The translations under genes and the position numbers were made by a program. Shown one piece after another: positions 17,158 to 25,841 of a stretch of DNA of 64,000 nucleotides; the first letter of the stretch is position 1, and the number at the start of each line of letters is the position of its first letter. The stretch covers positions 1 to 64,000 of the forward strand of contig NZ_JACHOS010000021.1 in the NCBI RefSeq assembly GCF_014199985.1, written 5' to 3'. The notes beneath the pieces were generated by a model. That model did not search any database and had not been told where the DNA came from. It worked only from the letters and a program-made list of their open reading frames with translations. Source of the stretch: Methylorubrum rhodesianum (lineage in GTDB: Bacteria; Pseudomonadota; Alphaproteobacteria; Rhizobiales; Beijerinckiaceae).

Positions 17158-17334
17158 CTATTTGGCGAGATAGGCCGAGACGCTCGACACACGGGTTCCG
17201 ACCATCCGGACCGCCTTGCGCAGGCGTTCGTCGGAGACCTGGAGCAGGTCGGCCCAGTGTTTGCGGGTGGTGCTGTCGTGAATATCGATATGGGTGGAGT
17301 TGCGGGCGCGCGTGGTCTGGTCCGCGGAGGACAT
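17158..17334 (-). CDS. DUF3606 small protein
   Basis: A 58-residue protein, MSSADQTTRARNSTHIDIHD then YW-like HWADLLQVSDERLRKAVRMVG and VSAYLAK. This is the DUF3606 pattern (aspartate/histidine strand, W...l.vs...L..AV..VG), a short family of unknown function frequent in Rhizobiales, often in stress-related settings. The start at 17334 gives the family length; a longer frame begins 18 codons upstream but is not conserved in style. It converges on the second DUF465 gene. Confidence 0.82.
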   Translation of the reverse strand: MSSADQTTRARNSTHIDIHDSTTRKHWADLLQVSDERLRKAVRMVGTRVSSVSAYLAK

Positions 17335-17562
17335 TTGAGGGCTCGCTGAGGTAAGGGGTCCGGCCGTCGATGGCCGTTTCCTGCACAACGTGGTCGGTCG
17401 ATTTTGGCTCCGGCCGATGAGGCGAGAATCCGAAGGATTTTTGCCCGCCGGGAGCGGCCCTCTGGACCCGTCTCAACACCTCGCGTGACGGGCTGCCTTG
17501 CCGGGGTGCTGCGGCCCCTGTTATTCGGCCCTCTCGCGGGCTGACAGGCCCGCTCCCTCGTA

Positions 17563-18075
17563 ATGGGCCAGACGACGATGACGGGATCGCCCCCGGTCGC
17601 GATCATCATGGGAAGCCAGTCGGACTGGGGGACCATGCGCAATGCCGCCGAGACGCTCGACGCGCTCGGCATCGCCTATGACGCCCGCATCGTGTCGGCC
17701 CACCGCACCCCGGACCGGCTCGTCGCCTTCGCCAAGGGCGCCCGCGAGGCCGGCTTCAAGGTGGTGATCGCGGGCGCGGGCGGGGCGGCGCACCTGCCCG
17801 GGATGACGGCGGCGATGACGCCGCTGCCGGTCTTCGGCGTGCCGGTCGAGTCGAAGGCCCTCTCGGGGCACGACAGCCTGCTCTCCATCGTGCAGATGCC
17901 CGCCGGCATTCCCGTCGGCACGCTGGCGATCGGCCGGGCCGGTGCCGTCAACGCCGCCCTGCTCGCCGCCGCCGTCCTGGCCCTCACCGATGCGGACCTC
18001 GCCGGGCGGCTCGATGCCTGGCGCGCCCGCCAGACCGAATCCGTCGCCGAGCGTCCGGACCCCTCCCAAGCCTGA
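17563..18075 (+). CDS. purE: N5-carboxyaminoimidazole ribonucleotide mutase
   Basis: A 170-residue class I PurE that converts N5-CAIR to CAIR in purine synthesis, working after PurK. The active-site strand IIMGSQSDWGTM (S-x-S-D) and SAHRTPDR with the catalytic His are visible, then IAGAGGAAHLPGM and the GVPVESKALSGHDSLLSIVQMP loop. The first Met is at 17563; a second Met at 17578 is also possible. Purine genes purE and purK are adjacent and probably one operon, 17 bases apart. Confidence 0.97.
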   Translation: MGQTTMTGSPPVAIIMGSQSDWGTMRNAAETLDALGIAYDARIVSAHRTPDRLVAFAKGAREAGFKVVIAGAGGAAHLPGMTAAMTPLPVFGVPVESKALSGHDSLLSIVQMPAGIPVGTLAIGRAGAVNAALLAAAVLALTDADLAGRLDAWRARQTESVAERPDPSQA

Positions 18076-18092
18076 CAACGACACGAATCGCC

Positions 18093-19220
18093 ATGGCCTC
18101 TTCCCCCTCCACGCCGAACGTCCGGCCCGGCGGCACCCTCGGCATCGTCGGCGGCGGCCAGCTCGGCCGCATGATCGCGCTGGCGGCCGCCAATTACGGC
18201 CTCAAGGTCCACATCTACGCTCCCGACGCCGACAGCCCGGCCTTCGACGTGGCCCACGCCCACACGCTCGCGCCCTACGACGACGCGGCGGCGCTCGCCG
18301 CCTTCGCCGATGCCTGCGACGTGGTCACCTACGAGTTCGAGAACATCCCCCACGCCACCGCCGCTGTGCTGGCCGAGCACGCGACCCTGCATCCGAGCGC
18401 GACGGCGCTGCTCACCACGCAGGACCGTCTCTCGGAAAAGGATTTCGTCAGTTCGCTCGGCATCCCGACGGCGCCCTACCGGGCGGTCGATTCGGCCGAG
18501 GACCTCGCGCGGGCGCTGGAGGCGCTCGGCCGTCCCGCCGTGCTGAAGACGCGGCGCTTCGGTTACGACGGCAAGGGCCAGCGCATGATCCGCGAGGGCG
18601 ACGACGCGGCCGCCCTGCTGGCGGAGTTCAAGGGTGTGCCCTGCATCCTCGAAGGGTTCGTGCCGTTCGAGCGCGAGATTTCCGTGGTCGCCGCCCGCGG
18701 CCCCGACGGAGCGTTCGCGGCCTACGACCCCTGCGCCAACGAGCACCGCGACCACATCCTCGCCTTCACCCGCGTGCCCGCCCCGGGGCTGACGCGCGCG
18801 ACCGGCGACGCGGCGGTGGCCATCGCCCGCGCCATCGCCGAGGCTCTGGACTATGTCGGCGTGCTGGCGGTCGAGATGTTCGAGATCGCCGGGCCGGAAG
18901 GCGCCGCCCGCCTCGTCGTCAACGAGATCGCGCCGCGGGTTCACAATTCCGGGCACTGGACGATCGAGGGCGCGCTGACCTCGCAATTCGCGCAGACCGT
19001 GCGCGCCGTCTGCGGCTGGCCGCTGGGCGACACCGCCCGCACCGGCGGCATGGCGGTGGAGATGGAAAATCTCATCGGCGCCCAAGCCGATGAATGGGCC
19101 GGCCTGCTCGCCGAGCCGGGCGCCCATCTCCACCTCTACGGCAAGGCCGAGGCCCGTCCCGGCCGCAAGATGGGCCACGTCACCCGGCTCATCTCGCCCG
19201 GCTCATCTCACCCGGCCTAA
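18093..19220 (+). CDS. purK: N5-carboxyaminoimidazole ribonucleotide synthase
   Basis: A 375-residue ATP-grasp enzyme that carboxylates aminoimidazole ribonucleotide with ATP and bicarbonate. The N-terminal GTLGIVGGGQLGRMIALAA is the PurK signature. The ATP-grasp core includes PAVLKTRRFGYDGKGQ and ILEGFVPFEREISVV, and the metal site VNEIAPRVHNSGHWT is present. The extreme C-terminus (LISPGSSHPA) lies on a 14-bp tandem repeat that alters the last codons but not the fold. It follows purE closely in the same operon. Confidence 0.97.
   Translation: MASSPSTPNVRPGGTLGIVGGGQLGRMIALAAANYGLKVHIYAPDADSPAFDVAHAHTLAPYDDAAALAAFADACDVVTYEFENIPHATAAVLAEHATLHPSATALLTTQDRLSEKDFVSSLGIPTAPYRAVDSAEDLARALEALGRPAVLKTRRFGYDGKGQRMIREGDDAAALLAEFKGVPCILEGFVPFEREISVVAARGPDGAFAAYDPCANEHRDHILAFTRVPAPGLTRATGDAAVAIARAIAEALDYVGVLAVEMFEIAGPEGAARLVVNEIAPRVHNSGHWTIEGALTSQFAQTVRAVCGWPLGDTARTGGMAVEMENLIGAQADEWAGLLAEPGAHLHLYGKAEARPGRKMGHVTRLISPGSSHPA
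19183..19216. repeat. 14-bp tandem repeat at the end of purK
   Basis: CCCGGCTCATCTCG (19183-19196) is repeated as CCCGGCTCATCTCA (19197-19210), with a third partial CCCGGC. Because 14 is not a multiple of three, a copy change shifts the final PurK codons. Confidence 0.85.
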
Positions 19221-19595
19221 GCTTGAGCATTCGATCTGTCGCCTCGCCGCAACAGCAAACCACAGTCGAGCGCCGTTCGAAGCCCTCCGTGAAAGCGTGA
19301 GGACGGGGGCCACACCTTCGCCACATCCCGAGGTTTCAGCGGAGAGGACGGGGCGTCCGCGCAAGCACCGTGCGTGTTCTCCGGCTTCCCGCCGGACGAG
19401 CCCGCCCGCGCTTTCCGGATTCGTCTCGGAAAATCTCCGCCTCGAGGCACGGCCCGCGCCGGCGAGGCGGATGTTTTGCGAGAACGTTTAAGCGCCCATT
19501 CACCGTGTTGCGGCAGCGTGCGCGACGGGATGATCCGGGCCCTTCAGGGGCCGCCGCGGAGATCCGGACGAGCGGGCGCGGGGGAGAACGTGAAG
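19221..19595. other. Intergenic region between purK and the TPR lipoprotein gene
   Basis: About 375 bases with no supported gene. A 10-bp inverted repeat (CGCCTCGCCG at 19240-19249 and CGGCGAGGCG at 19460-19469) brackets most of it, but no matching internal stems were found. A 6S-like RNA was considered and not supported. Confidence 0.5.
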
Positions 19596-20456
19596 ATGAT
19601 CGGGATGACGCTGGACGGACGCAAGGCGAGGCGGATCGGTGCCCTCGTGCTGACCGCCGCGGCGCTAGCCGGCTGCGAGACCTACGGCAGCGCGACGGCT
19701 CCGCGCCAGTTCGCGGTGCTGGAGACCGACACCACGGGCGCCACCAACGTCAACATCGCCTCGCTCAGCGACGTGATCTCGCGCAACCCGTCGGATGCGG
19801 GCGCCTACGTCACCCGCGGCGCAGCCTATGCCCGCTCGGGCCAGTTCGGCGAGGCGATCTCCGACTTCTCGAAGGCGATCCAGCTCGACCCGAACTCGGC
19901 CTCGGCCTACAACAACCGGGCGCTGGCCTACCGCCAGACCGGCCGCAACGATGCGGCGATGCAGGATTTCTCGAAGGCGATCGCCACCGATCCGAACTTC
20001 TCCGCCGCCTATATCGGCCGAGCGAACCTGGAGCGCGCGCAGGGCGACCTCAACGGGGCGCTCAACGACCTCAACGTCGCGATACGCCTCGCCCCCGAAT
20101 CGGCCGAGGCCTACCATGCCCGCGGCCTCGTGCGGCAGAAGCAGGGGCAGAACCCGGAGGCCATCGGCGACTTCGCGGCGGCCATCGACCGAAACCCCTT
20201 CGTCGCCGCGCCCTACGCCGCCCGCGGCCAGAGCCTGATCTCGCTCGGCCAGTACGACAAGGCGATCGAGGATTTCAACGCGGCGCTGAACGTCAACTCC
20301 AAGGATGCCGCGTCCTGGGCCAATCGCGGCCTCGCCTACGAGAAGACCAACCGCCGCAAGGAGGCGAGCGAGAGCTACCAGCAGGCCGCCCGCCTCGATC
20401 CCAACAACGCCGTGGCCAAGCAGGGCGTCGGCCGCATGCAGGGCGGCCTTTTCTAG
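19596..20456 (+). CDS. TPR-repeat lipoprotein
   Basis: A 286-residue lipoprotein. The N-terminus (MIGMTLDGRKARRIGALVL, then AAALAGC) is a type II signal peptide with lipobox LAGC. It is followed by about six tetratricopeptide repeats, for example AYVTRGAAYARSGQFGEAI, AYNNRALAYRQTGRNDAAM and SWANRGLAYEKTNRRKEAS. TPR lipoproteins of this style (NlpI-like) scaffold peptidoglycan hydrolases or secretion machinery in the periplasm; the partner here is unknown. The ATG at 19596 is preferred over GTG 19590 because GGGGGAG is then spaced about 9 bases away. Confidence 0.9.
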   Translation: MIGMTLDGRKARRIGALVLTAAALAGCETYGSATAPRQFAVLETDTTGATNVNIASLSDVISRNPSDAGAYVTRGAAYARSGQFGEAISDFSKAIQLDPNSASAYNNRALAYRQTGRNDAAMQDFSKAIATDPNFSAAYIGRANLERAQGDLNGALNDLNVAIRLAPESAEAYHARGLVRQKQGQNPEAIGDFAAAIDRNPFVAAPYAARGQSLISLGQYDKAIEDFNAALNVNSKDAASWANRGLAYEKTNRRKEASESYQQAARLDPNNAVAKQGVGRMQGGLF

Positions 20457-20682
20457 GGCATCGCTTCCTCGGACATCGTCTCCAGGGCTTCTTGGGGCCG
20501 CCATCCGGCCCGCTGCGCGGGGCGGGCTGCCGGAGGGCTGGGCGCCGGGTTCCGGCGCAGGCGCAACCGCGCTCCGGTTGCGGGCAACTTGAAATCTGTG
20601 AAGAGGCTTATCCGGACGGCCTTTCCCGCACTATACTCCCAGTTCCGACGCGATCACGAACGGGTCGGGGGAGGGTAGGCCC

Positions 20683-21063
20683 ATGCCGGATGGATCCGAA
20701 CTGCTCAACGGAAGACGCGTCCTCGTCGTCGAGGACGAGTACTTCATCGCCGACGACATGCGGCGCGTGTTCGAGGAAAACGGGGCTCAGGTGATCGGCC
20801 CCGTGGGCAGCATCGACGATGCCCTGGCGATCATCGACGAGACCCCGCGCATCGACGGCGCCGTGCTCGACATCAACCTGCGCGAGGTCATGGTCTTTCC
20901 CGTCGCCGATGCGCTCAGAGCACGCGGCGTGCCGTTCGTCTTCGCCACCGGCTATGAGGAGAACGCCGTTCCCAAGCGTCTGCGGGACGCGATCCACTGC
21001 GAGAAGCCGATCGAGCCGGTTCGCCTCGCCAAGGCGCTGTTCGGCCGGCCGGTCGCCTGCTGA
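20683..21063 (+). CDS. Stand-alone response-regulator receiver
   Basis: A 126-residue single receiver (CheY-like) domain. It has the acidic pair in VLVVEDEYFIADD, a phospho-acceptor Asp in GAVLDINL, the switch Thr in FVFATGYEE and the Lys in CEKPIEP. There is no output domain, so it must signal through a partner. The fold variant, with FATGYEE and a shortened alpha-4 face, resembles receivers paired with HWE/HisKA_2 kinases in Rhizobiales; no kinase is adjacent. Confidence 0.92.
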   Translation: MPDGSELLNGRRVLVVEDEYFIADDMRRVFEENGAQVIGPVGSIDDALAIIDETPRIDGAVLDINLREVMVFPVADALRARGVPFVFATGYEENAVPKRLRDAIHCEKPIEPVRLAKALFGRPVAC

Positions 21064-21085
21064 GGCGGACGGCGGGCCGGGGCGA

Positions 21086-22087
21086 TCAGCCCGAGCCCGG
21101 CGCGCTCTCTAGCCGGCGGTGTTCGCAGGCGATGCGGCGGACCGTGCCGGTGTTCGAGCGGTAGACCACGGTTTCCGTCTCGATCAGGCCGGGGCGGAAT
21201 CGCACGCCCGAGAGCAGCGCCCCCGTGGTCACGCCGGTGGCCGCGACGATGACGTCGCCGCGGGCCATGTCGTGCATGTCGTATTTCCGGTTCGGGTCGG
21301 TGATGCCCATCTTGGCCGCCCGCGCCCGCTTGTCGGCGGAATCGAGGATCAGCCGGCCCTGCATCTGGCCGCCGATGCAGCGTAGCGCGCTCGCCGCGAT
21401 GACGCCCTCGGGGGCGGCGCCCGTGCCCATGTAGATGTCGACGCCGGTCTCGTCGGGCTTGGTGCAGTGGATGATCGCGGCGATGTCGCCGTCCGAGATC
21501 AGGCGGATGCCGGCGCCGGTATCGCGCACGGCGGCGATCAGGTCCATGTGGCGGGGCCGGTCGAGGATGATCGCGGTGATGCCCGAGGGCTCGACGCCCT
21601 TGGCGCGGGCGAGCGAGGCGATGTTCTTGGCCGGACTCCAGTCGAGATCGACCGTGCCGGGCGGGTAGCCGGGGCCGATGGCGATCTTCTGCATGTACAC
21701 GTCGGGCGCCGCGAGCAGCGAGCCGCGCTCGGCCAGCGCCATCACGGCGATGGCGCCCGGCATATCCTTGGCACAGAGCGTGGTGCCCTCCAGAGGATCG
21801 ACCGCGATGTCCACGGAGGGGCCGCGACCGGTGCCGACGCGCTCGCCGATGAACAGCATCGGCGCCTCGTCGCGCTCGCCCTCGCCGATCACCACGCTGC
21901 CCTCGATCGGCAGCGCCATCAGCTCCGTGCGCATGGCGTCGACGGCGGCCTGATCGGCCTCCTTCTCGCGGCCGTGCCCCCGCAGGCGGGCCGCGGCGAT
22001 GGCGGCCGCCTCGGTCACCCGCACGAGTTCGAGCGTCAGGCCCCGCGCCGTGGGATCGCTGAAGATCCCGGTATTGACCGCCGACAT
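21086..22087 (-). CDS. glpX: Fructose-1,6-bisphosphatase, class II
   Basis: A 333-residue GlpX-type phosphatase that removes the C1 phosphate of fructose-1,6-bisphosphate (often also sedoheptulose bisphosphate) in gluconeogenesis and carbon assimilation. Metal and substrate motifs are VVIGEGERDEAPML, VDIAVDPLEGTTLCA, ISDGDIAAII and MGTGAAPEGVI. The start at 22087 (MSAVNTGIF) has GGAACGGAG upstream; the longer frame is not conserved. It lies 176 bases downstream of hom on the same strand, a pairing seen across alphaproteobacteria. Confidence 0.96.
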   Translation of the reverse strand: MSAVNTGIFSDPTARGLTLELVRVTEAAAIAAARLRGHGREKEADQAAVDAMRTELMALPIEGSVVIGEGERDEAPMLFIGERVGTGRGPSVDIAVDPLEGTTLCAKDMPGAIAVMALAERGSLLAAPDVYMQKIAIGPGYPPGTVDLDWSPAKNIASLARAKGVEPSGITAIILDRPRHMDLIAAVRDTGAGIRLISDGDIAAIIHCTKPDETGVDIYMGTGAAPEGVIAASALRCIGGQMQGRLILDSADKRARAAKMGITDPNRKYDMHDMARGDVIVAATGVTTGALLSGVRFRPGLIETETVVYRSNTGTVRRIACEHRRLESAPGSG

Positions 22088-22263
22088 CGCGCTCCGTTCC
22101 TTATCCCCGGGGCCCGGCCTGTTCTCGGCCGGTGCCGATTGCCGTCCATCGCCCCGGCCGCGCTCGGGAGCATGCGGGACGAGACGCGGGGTCATGACAT
22201 TTCGTTCCTGCCGGAACGGTATTTCCGGCAGAATCCTGCAGGAAAAAGAGGTCGGCGCCCCGA

Positions 22264-23586
22264 TTATTCGCGTTCGATCCGGATCAGCTGCGGCGCCTCG
22301 GCGAGCAAACCGTCGCGGTCGATGGCGGCCAGCGCCTTCCGCACGTTGCCCTCGGTGGCGGCGTAGGTGATCAGTACCAGCGGCACCGGCTGGCCGGACA
22401 GGCCCTGCGGGTCGCTGGAGGCGGCCTTGGCGGAGCGGCGCTGGACGATGCTCTCGATCGAGATGTTGGCCTCCGCCATCCGGGTGGCGACGCCGGCCGC
22501 GACGCCGGTACGGTCGTGCACGGTGAGCCGGATGTAGTAGCCGCCCTCGTGGCGCTGCATCTCGACCCGTCGGGGCGGCGCGAGGCGGGCCACCGGCTGG
22601 CCGAAGGTCGGGCGAACAAGGCCGAACGCGACATCGGTGATGTCGGCGACGACGGCCGAGGCCGTGGCCGCCCCGCCGGCGCCGGGGCCGATCAGGGTCA
22701 GTTCGCCGACGGCGTCGGCATCGACGGTGACGGCGTTGGTCACGCCCATCACCTGGGCGATCGCGGACGCCTTCGGCACCATGGTCGGGTGCACGCGCTG
22801 CTCGATACCCTCGTCGGTCGCCTGGGCGACGCCGAGGAGCTTGATGCGGTAGCCGAGTTCGTCGGCCATGGTGAGGTCGAGGGGCTGGATCGCCGAGATG
22901 CCCTCGACGGACACGCCCTCGGCGTCGATCTCCACGCCGAAGGCGAGGCTCGTGAGGATGGCGAGCTTGTGGGCTGTGTCGAATCCCTCGACGTCGAAGG
23001 TCGGGTCGGCCTCGGCATAGCCCAGCGCCTGCGCGTCCTTGAGGCAGGCCTCGAAGGTCAGCCCTTCCGCCTCCATGCGGCTGAGGATGTAGTTGCAGGT
23101 GCCGTTGAGGATTCCGTAGACGCGGCTGATCGCGTTACCGGACAGCCCCTCGCGGATCGCCTTGATCACCGGGATGCCGCCCGCCACCGACGCCTCGTAG
23201 GCGAGCGCCACGCCGCGCTCCTCGGCCATGCGGGCGAGCGCCGCGCCGTGGTGGGCGAGCAGCGCCTTGTTGGCGGTCACGACATGCTTGCCGGCGCCGA
23301 GCGCCGCCTCGACCGCCGCCTTGGCCGCGCCCTCCGAGCCGCCGACGAGTTCGACGAAGACGTCGATCTCGCCCGAGCGCGCCAACTCGACCGGGTCGTC
23401 GAACCAGTGCAGGCCGGAGAGGTCCACGCCGCGGTCGCGGCTCCGGTCGCGGGCGGAGACGGCGGTGACGGCGATCGTGCGCCCGGTCGCGGCGGTGAGC
23501 GCCTCGGCGCGGCGGGCGACCATGCGCAGGACGGAGGCACCGACCGTGCCGAGCCCCGCAATGCCGAGGCGAAGGGTCTGCGTCAT
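22264..23586 (-). CDS. hom: Homoserine dehydrogenase
   Basis: A 440-residue enzyme that reduces aspartate semialdehyde to homoserine for threonine and methionine synthesis. The N-terminal Rossmann loop GIAGLGTVGASVL (about 8-20), VVTANKALLAHHG, the catalytic segment GILNGTCNYILSRM and EADPTFDVEGFDTAHKLAIL are all present. A C-terminal ACT domain (from about 350, YIRLTVHDRTGVAAG) suggests feedback control by threonine. The start at 23586 is the family start. It is monofunctional, without an aspartokinase fusion. It probably forms an operon with glpX. Confidence 0.97.
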   Translation of the reverse strand: MTQTLRLGIAGLGTVGASVLRMVARRAEALTAATGRTIAVTAVSARDRSRDRGVDLSGLHWFDDPVELARSGEIDVFVELVGGSEGAAKAAVEAALGAGKHVVTANKALLAHHGAALARMAEERGVALAYEASVAGGIPVIKAIREGLSGNAISRVYGILNGTCNYILSRMEAEGLTFEACLKDAQALGYAEADPTFDVEGFDTAHKLAILTSLAFGVEIDAEGVSVEGISAIQPLDLTMADELGYRIKLLGVAQATDEGIEQRVHPTMVPKASAIAQVMGVTNAVTVDADAVGELTLIGPGAGGAATASAVVADITDVAFGLVRPTFGQPVARLAPPRRVEMQRHEGGYYIRLTVHDRTGVAAGVATRMAEANISIESIVQRRSAKAASSDPQGLSGQPVPLVLITYAATEGNVRKALAAIDRDGLLAEAPQLIRIERE

Positions 23587-23952
23587 GGAAGTTCGCACCG
23601 TAATGGACGTTGGCACCGGACCTGTTCCGGAACGCCGCCCGACGATCGACGCGGACCGAAGACCGCCTGGGCGGCGGTTTTGCGAGGGGCGCGGGGACAC
23701 GTCCGGAACGGCGCGCACTTCTGCAACGATTTGGGGCCGGTGCGCAAGGAAACGGGGCGGAAGGACCCCTCGGCAGCCGTGGCCCGACGCCCGCCGAGGA
23801 CGGTCGGCGGGATCGGTCCTGCCGAAGATCGGCCTCAAATCGCGCGCTCTTCTCTGTCGCTTGGCACCGCCACGCTCGAGCGCCGGGCTCGGCGGCGATG
23901 CCGGCAGCGATGCGATGGCGCCGTAAGGCGCGATTTTCGAGGAGATTCGACG
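23587..23952. other. Divergent intergenic region between hom and a small secreted gene
   Basis: About 365 bases that must hold promoters for hom (minus) and the plus-strand secreted protein. Long open frames run through it but have low-information translations. No operator or RNA element was recognised. Confidence 0.55.
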
Positions 23953-24252
23953 ATGAGGGGCATCCTTCTCGGCGGCGTGGTCGCGGGCGCGATGGCGCTC
24001 GGCGCGGCGCCCGCCGCCCAGGCAAGGGATGGTATCGGTCCGGGCGGCGCGGCCGCCCTCGGCGTGCTCGGCGGCCTCGCGGTCGGCGGAGCGATCGCGG
24101 CCGCCAACGATCCGTATTACCCGGGCAAGCCGGTCTACCGGGCGCCGCCGCCGCCGGTCTATGTCGAGGGCCCGATCTGCCATTTCGAGCGCCGTGAAAC
24201 CATCGATCCCTACGGCGACATCTACGTCCGGCGCGTCCGCGTCTGCGAGTAA
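23953..24252 (+). CDS. Small secreted/periplasmic protein
   Basis: A 99-residue protein with a clear signal peptide (MRGILLGGVVAGAMALGAAPAAQA, cleavage after AQA), then a glycine/alanine-rich stretch (AALGVLGGLAVGGAIAAA), a proline-rich segment (RAPPPPVYVEG) and a C-terminal motif CHFERRETIDPYGDIYVRRVRVC with two cysteines that may form a disulfide. Such proteins are common in Methylobacterium and Bradyrhizobium and have no known role. GAGGAG precedes the ATG at a good distance. Confidence 0.85.
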   Translation: MRGILLGGVVAGAMALGAAPAAQARDGIGPGGAAALGVLGGLAVGGAIAAANDPYYPGKPVYRAPPPPVYVEGPICHFERRETIDPYGDIYVRRVRVCE

Positions 24253-24259
24253 CGTCGAC

Positions 24260-24286
24260 CTCCCTCTCCGCTCCGCGGGGAGGGAG
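24260..24286. terminator. Inverted repeat between convergent genes
   Basis: An 11-bp stem between CTCCCTCTCCG (24260-24270) and CGGGGAGGGAG (24276-24286), with one T-G pair and a 5-nt loop. No T-run follows. A related CCCTCCCC/GGGGAG element occurs at 54977-55006, also between convergent genes, so this may be a dispersed repeat used as a bidirectional terminator. Confidence 0.55.
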
Positions 24287-24300
24287 CACGAACCGCGATC

Positions 24301-25281
24301 TCAGCGCGGCTGCAGGCTGTCGACCACCTGGCGGAACAGCGGCAGCATCTGCTCCCGCTGGTCGGCGCGGGTGACGCCGACGGCGCGGATGTAGCCGTCC
24401 GGGTTGAAGCGGATCGTCTGCGAGACCACCACCGGCTGGCTCGACGGGATGTCGATGGCGCGGGCCACGATCTCGTGCCAGTCGACGCCGTTCTGGCGGT
24501 AGTTCTGCGAGCGCTCGATGACGAACTCCTTCATCGTCTGGTTCGCGTAGAGGGAGGCGCGGGCGAAGCCGTCGCGCTGCTCCTGAGGGGTCGCCTGCTG
24601 TACCGCCTGGGCGACGACGAGGATCGGCTGTTCCAAGTTGGAGACCTGATCGCGCGGGCCGAGCGTCAGCAGAACGGAATTGCCCGCCAGCGCCCGCACC
24701 GGGCGGAAGCCCGCGAGATCGCCGATGCGGAAGGGCAGAGCGGCGACCTGATCGTCGAGGCTCAGCGCCCCGCGGATGCGCACGCCCGTGAGCATGCCGC
24801 GCATGGTCTCGTCGGTCTCGGCGCCGACGGCGGCCTGGGCGATGATGATGCCGGTCACTTCCGTCGCGCCGACGATCAGGAGCCACTTGCGCGCGGCGGG
24901 CATGCCCTGGCCGTCGGCAGGCGTCGGCTCGCCGGTGAACAGCACGCCCTCGGCGCCGCCATCGAGCGTGACCGGTTCACGGCTCTGGACGACGAGGCCC
25001 TGCGTCTTGAGATTTTCGTCGGTGAAGCTCTGCTTGAGTTCCGGATAGGCGCCGGCCGGCAGTTCGACCACGGAGAGCATCGCGCCGCCGCCGATCCGCT
25101 CGAAGCCGGTGAAGCGCTTCGAGGGCACCATGTCCGAGGGGGGCTTGAAGCCGAAGCGGGAGCTCGGAGGAAAGACAGCCTCCTCGGCGCGCGCCGGCGA
25201 TGGGGGAAGGAACACGGCCCCCGCCAGCACCGCCGCCGCGAGGAAGGCGGCACGCCCGCGGGAGAACAGACGCAACGGCAT
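24301..25281 (-). CDS. Secreted hypothetical protein
   Basis: A 326-residue exported protein I do not recognise. It has a signal peptide (AAFLAAAVLAGAVFLPPSPARA, cleavage near residue 33). The mature part holds FGFKPPSDMVPSKRFTGFER, LKTQGLVVQSREPVTLDGG and a C-terminal half DWHEIVARAIDIPSSQPVVVSQTIRFNPDGYIR, suggesting two related beta-rich halves of roughly 130 residues each. No enzyme motif is seen. ATG 25281 is preceded by GGAGA about 8 bases upstream; a GTG one codon earlier is also possible. It is next to a small membrane-protein gene on the same strand. Confidence 0.85.
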   Translation of the reverse strand: MPLRLFSRGRAAFLAAAVLAGAVFLPPSPARAEEAVFPPSSRFGFKPPSDMVPSKRFTGFERIGGGAMLSVVELPAGAYPELKQSFTDENLKTQGLVVQSREPVTLDGGAEGVLFTGEPTPADGQGMPAARKWLLIVGATEVTGIIIAQAAVGAETDETMRGMLTGVRIRGALSLDDQVAALPFRIGDLAGFRPVRALAGNSVLLTLGPRDQVSNLEQPILVVAQAVQQATPQEQRDGFARASLYANQTMKEFVIERSQNYRQNGVDWHEIVARAIDIPSSQPVVVSQTIRFNPDGYIRAVGVTRADQREQMLPLFRQVVDSLQPR

Positions 25282-25388
25282 CACAGGTTGTCTCCGAAGA
25301 GCCTTTCTCGGCTGGGGCTCATTCGCGATGGGTCGTCCGCCGCGGATATCCTGTCAAGCGCGGCCGAGTGCCGAACGCCGCGCCGGGA

Positions 25389-25772
25389 TCACCGCCCGCG
25401 CCAGCGCCGCCATTGCCGCTCGATCCAGCGGGCGGACTTCTCCATCGGCACCTTGAGGCCGGGCACGTCCTGGGCCAGCAGCGCGAGGCCGAGCGGCAGC
25501 ATCCACAGGCCCAGCACCGGTAGGATCGAGAAGATGCCGCCGAGGATCAGCAGGATCGCGGCCAGCAGCCGTACGGGAAAGCGCGCCGGCTCGCGCAGCC
25601 ACCGGACCGCGCGCTGCGCCCAGTCGGGCAGTTTTTCGCTGGCGCGGTCGACCCGCTCGTCCCAGTCGCGCGCCGTGACCGGCGCCGGGCCCTGGGTTTC
25701 GGCGCGCTTGCCGGTCTGTGTGACTGGCGTCTGTGTGGCTCGGACTTGTTCCATGGCGTGCGGGTTCTCCAT
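25389..25772 (-). CDS. Small inner-membrane protein, PGPGW-like
   Basis: A 127-residue protein with a charged N-terminal half (DWDERVDRASEKLPDW) and a hydrophobic hairpin in the second half: LLAAILLILGGIFSILPVLGLWMLPLGLALLA. A basic tail (ARWIERQWRRWRGR) follows. The ILGGIFSILPVLGLWMLPLGL pattern is found in the PGPGW/YbaN-like families of short membrane proteins of unknown function. The Met at 25772 gives a full-length frame, and a Met at residue 7 (25754) is equally possible. Confidence 0.8.
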   Translation of the reverse strand: MENPHAMEQVRATQTPVTQTGKRAETQGPAPVTARDWDERVDRASEKLPDWAQRAVRWLREPARFPVRLLAAILLILGGIFSILPVLGLWMLPLGLALLAQDVPGLKVPMEKSARWIERQWRRWRGR

Positions 25773-25841
25773 CCTCTCAGAATGAGGATGGGGACCGAAA
25801 GGTTCGCCGGCAGTCGCTCGTCCGGTCGCTCGCCCTGCCGG

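Noticed and set aside
19221..19480. 6S RNA downstream of purK
   Set aside because: A 10-bp closing repeat exists, but the spacing (about 230 nt) is long and no matching internal stems or central bubble could be drawn.
23135..24886. A 583-codon minus-strand open frame overlapping hom and the secreted protein
   Set aside because: Overlaps hom on the same strand in another frame; its Arg/Pro/Ala-rich translation has no domains and is expected from very high GC.
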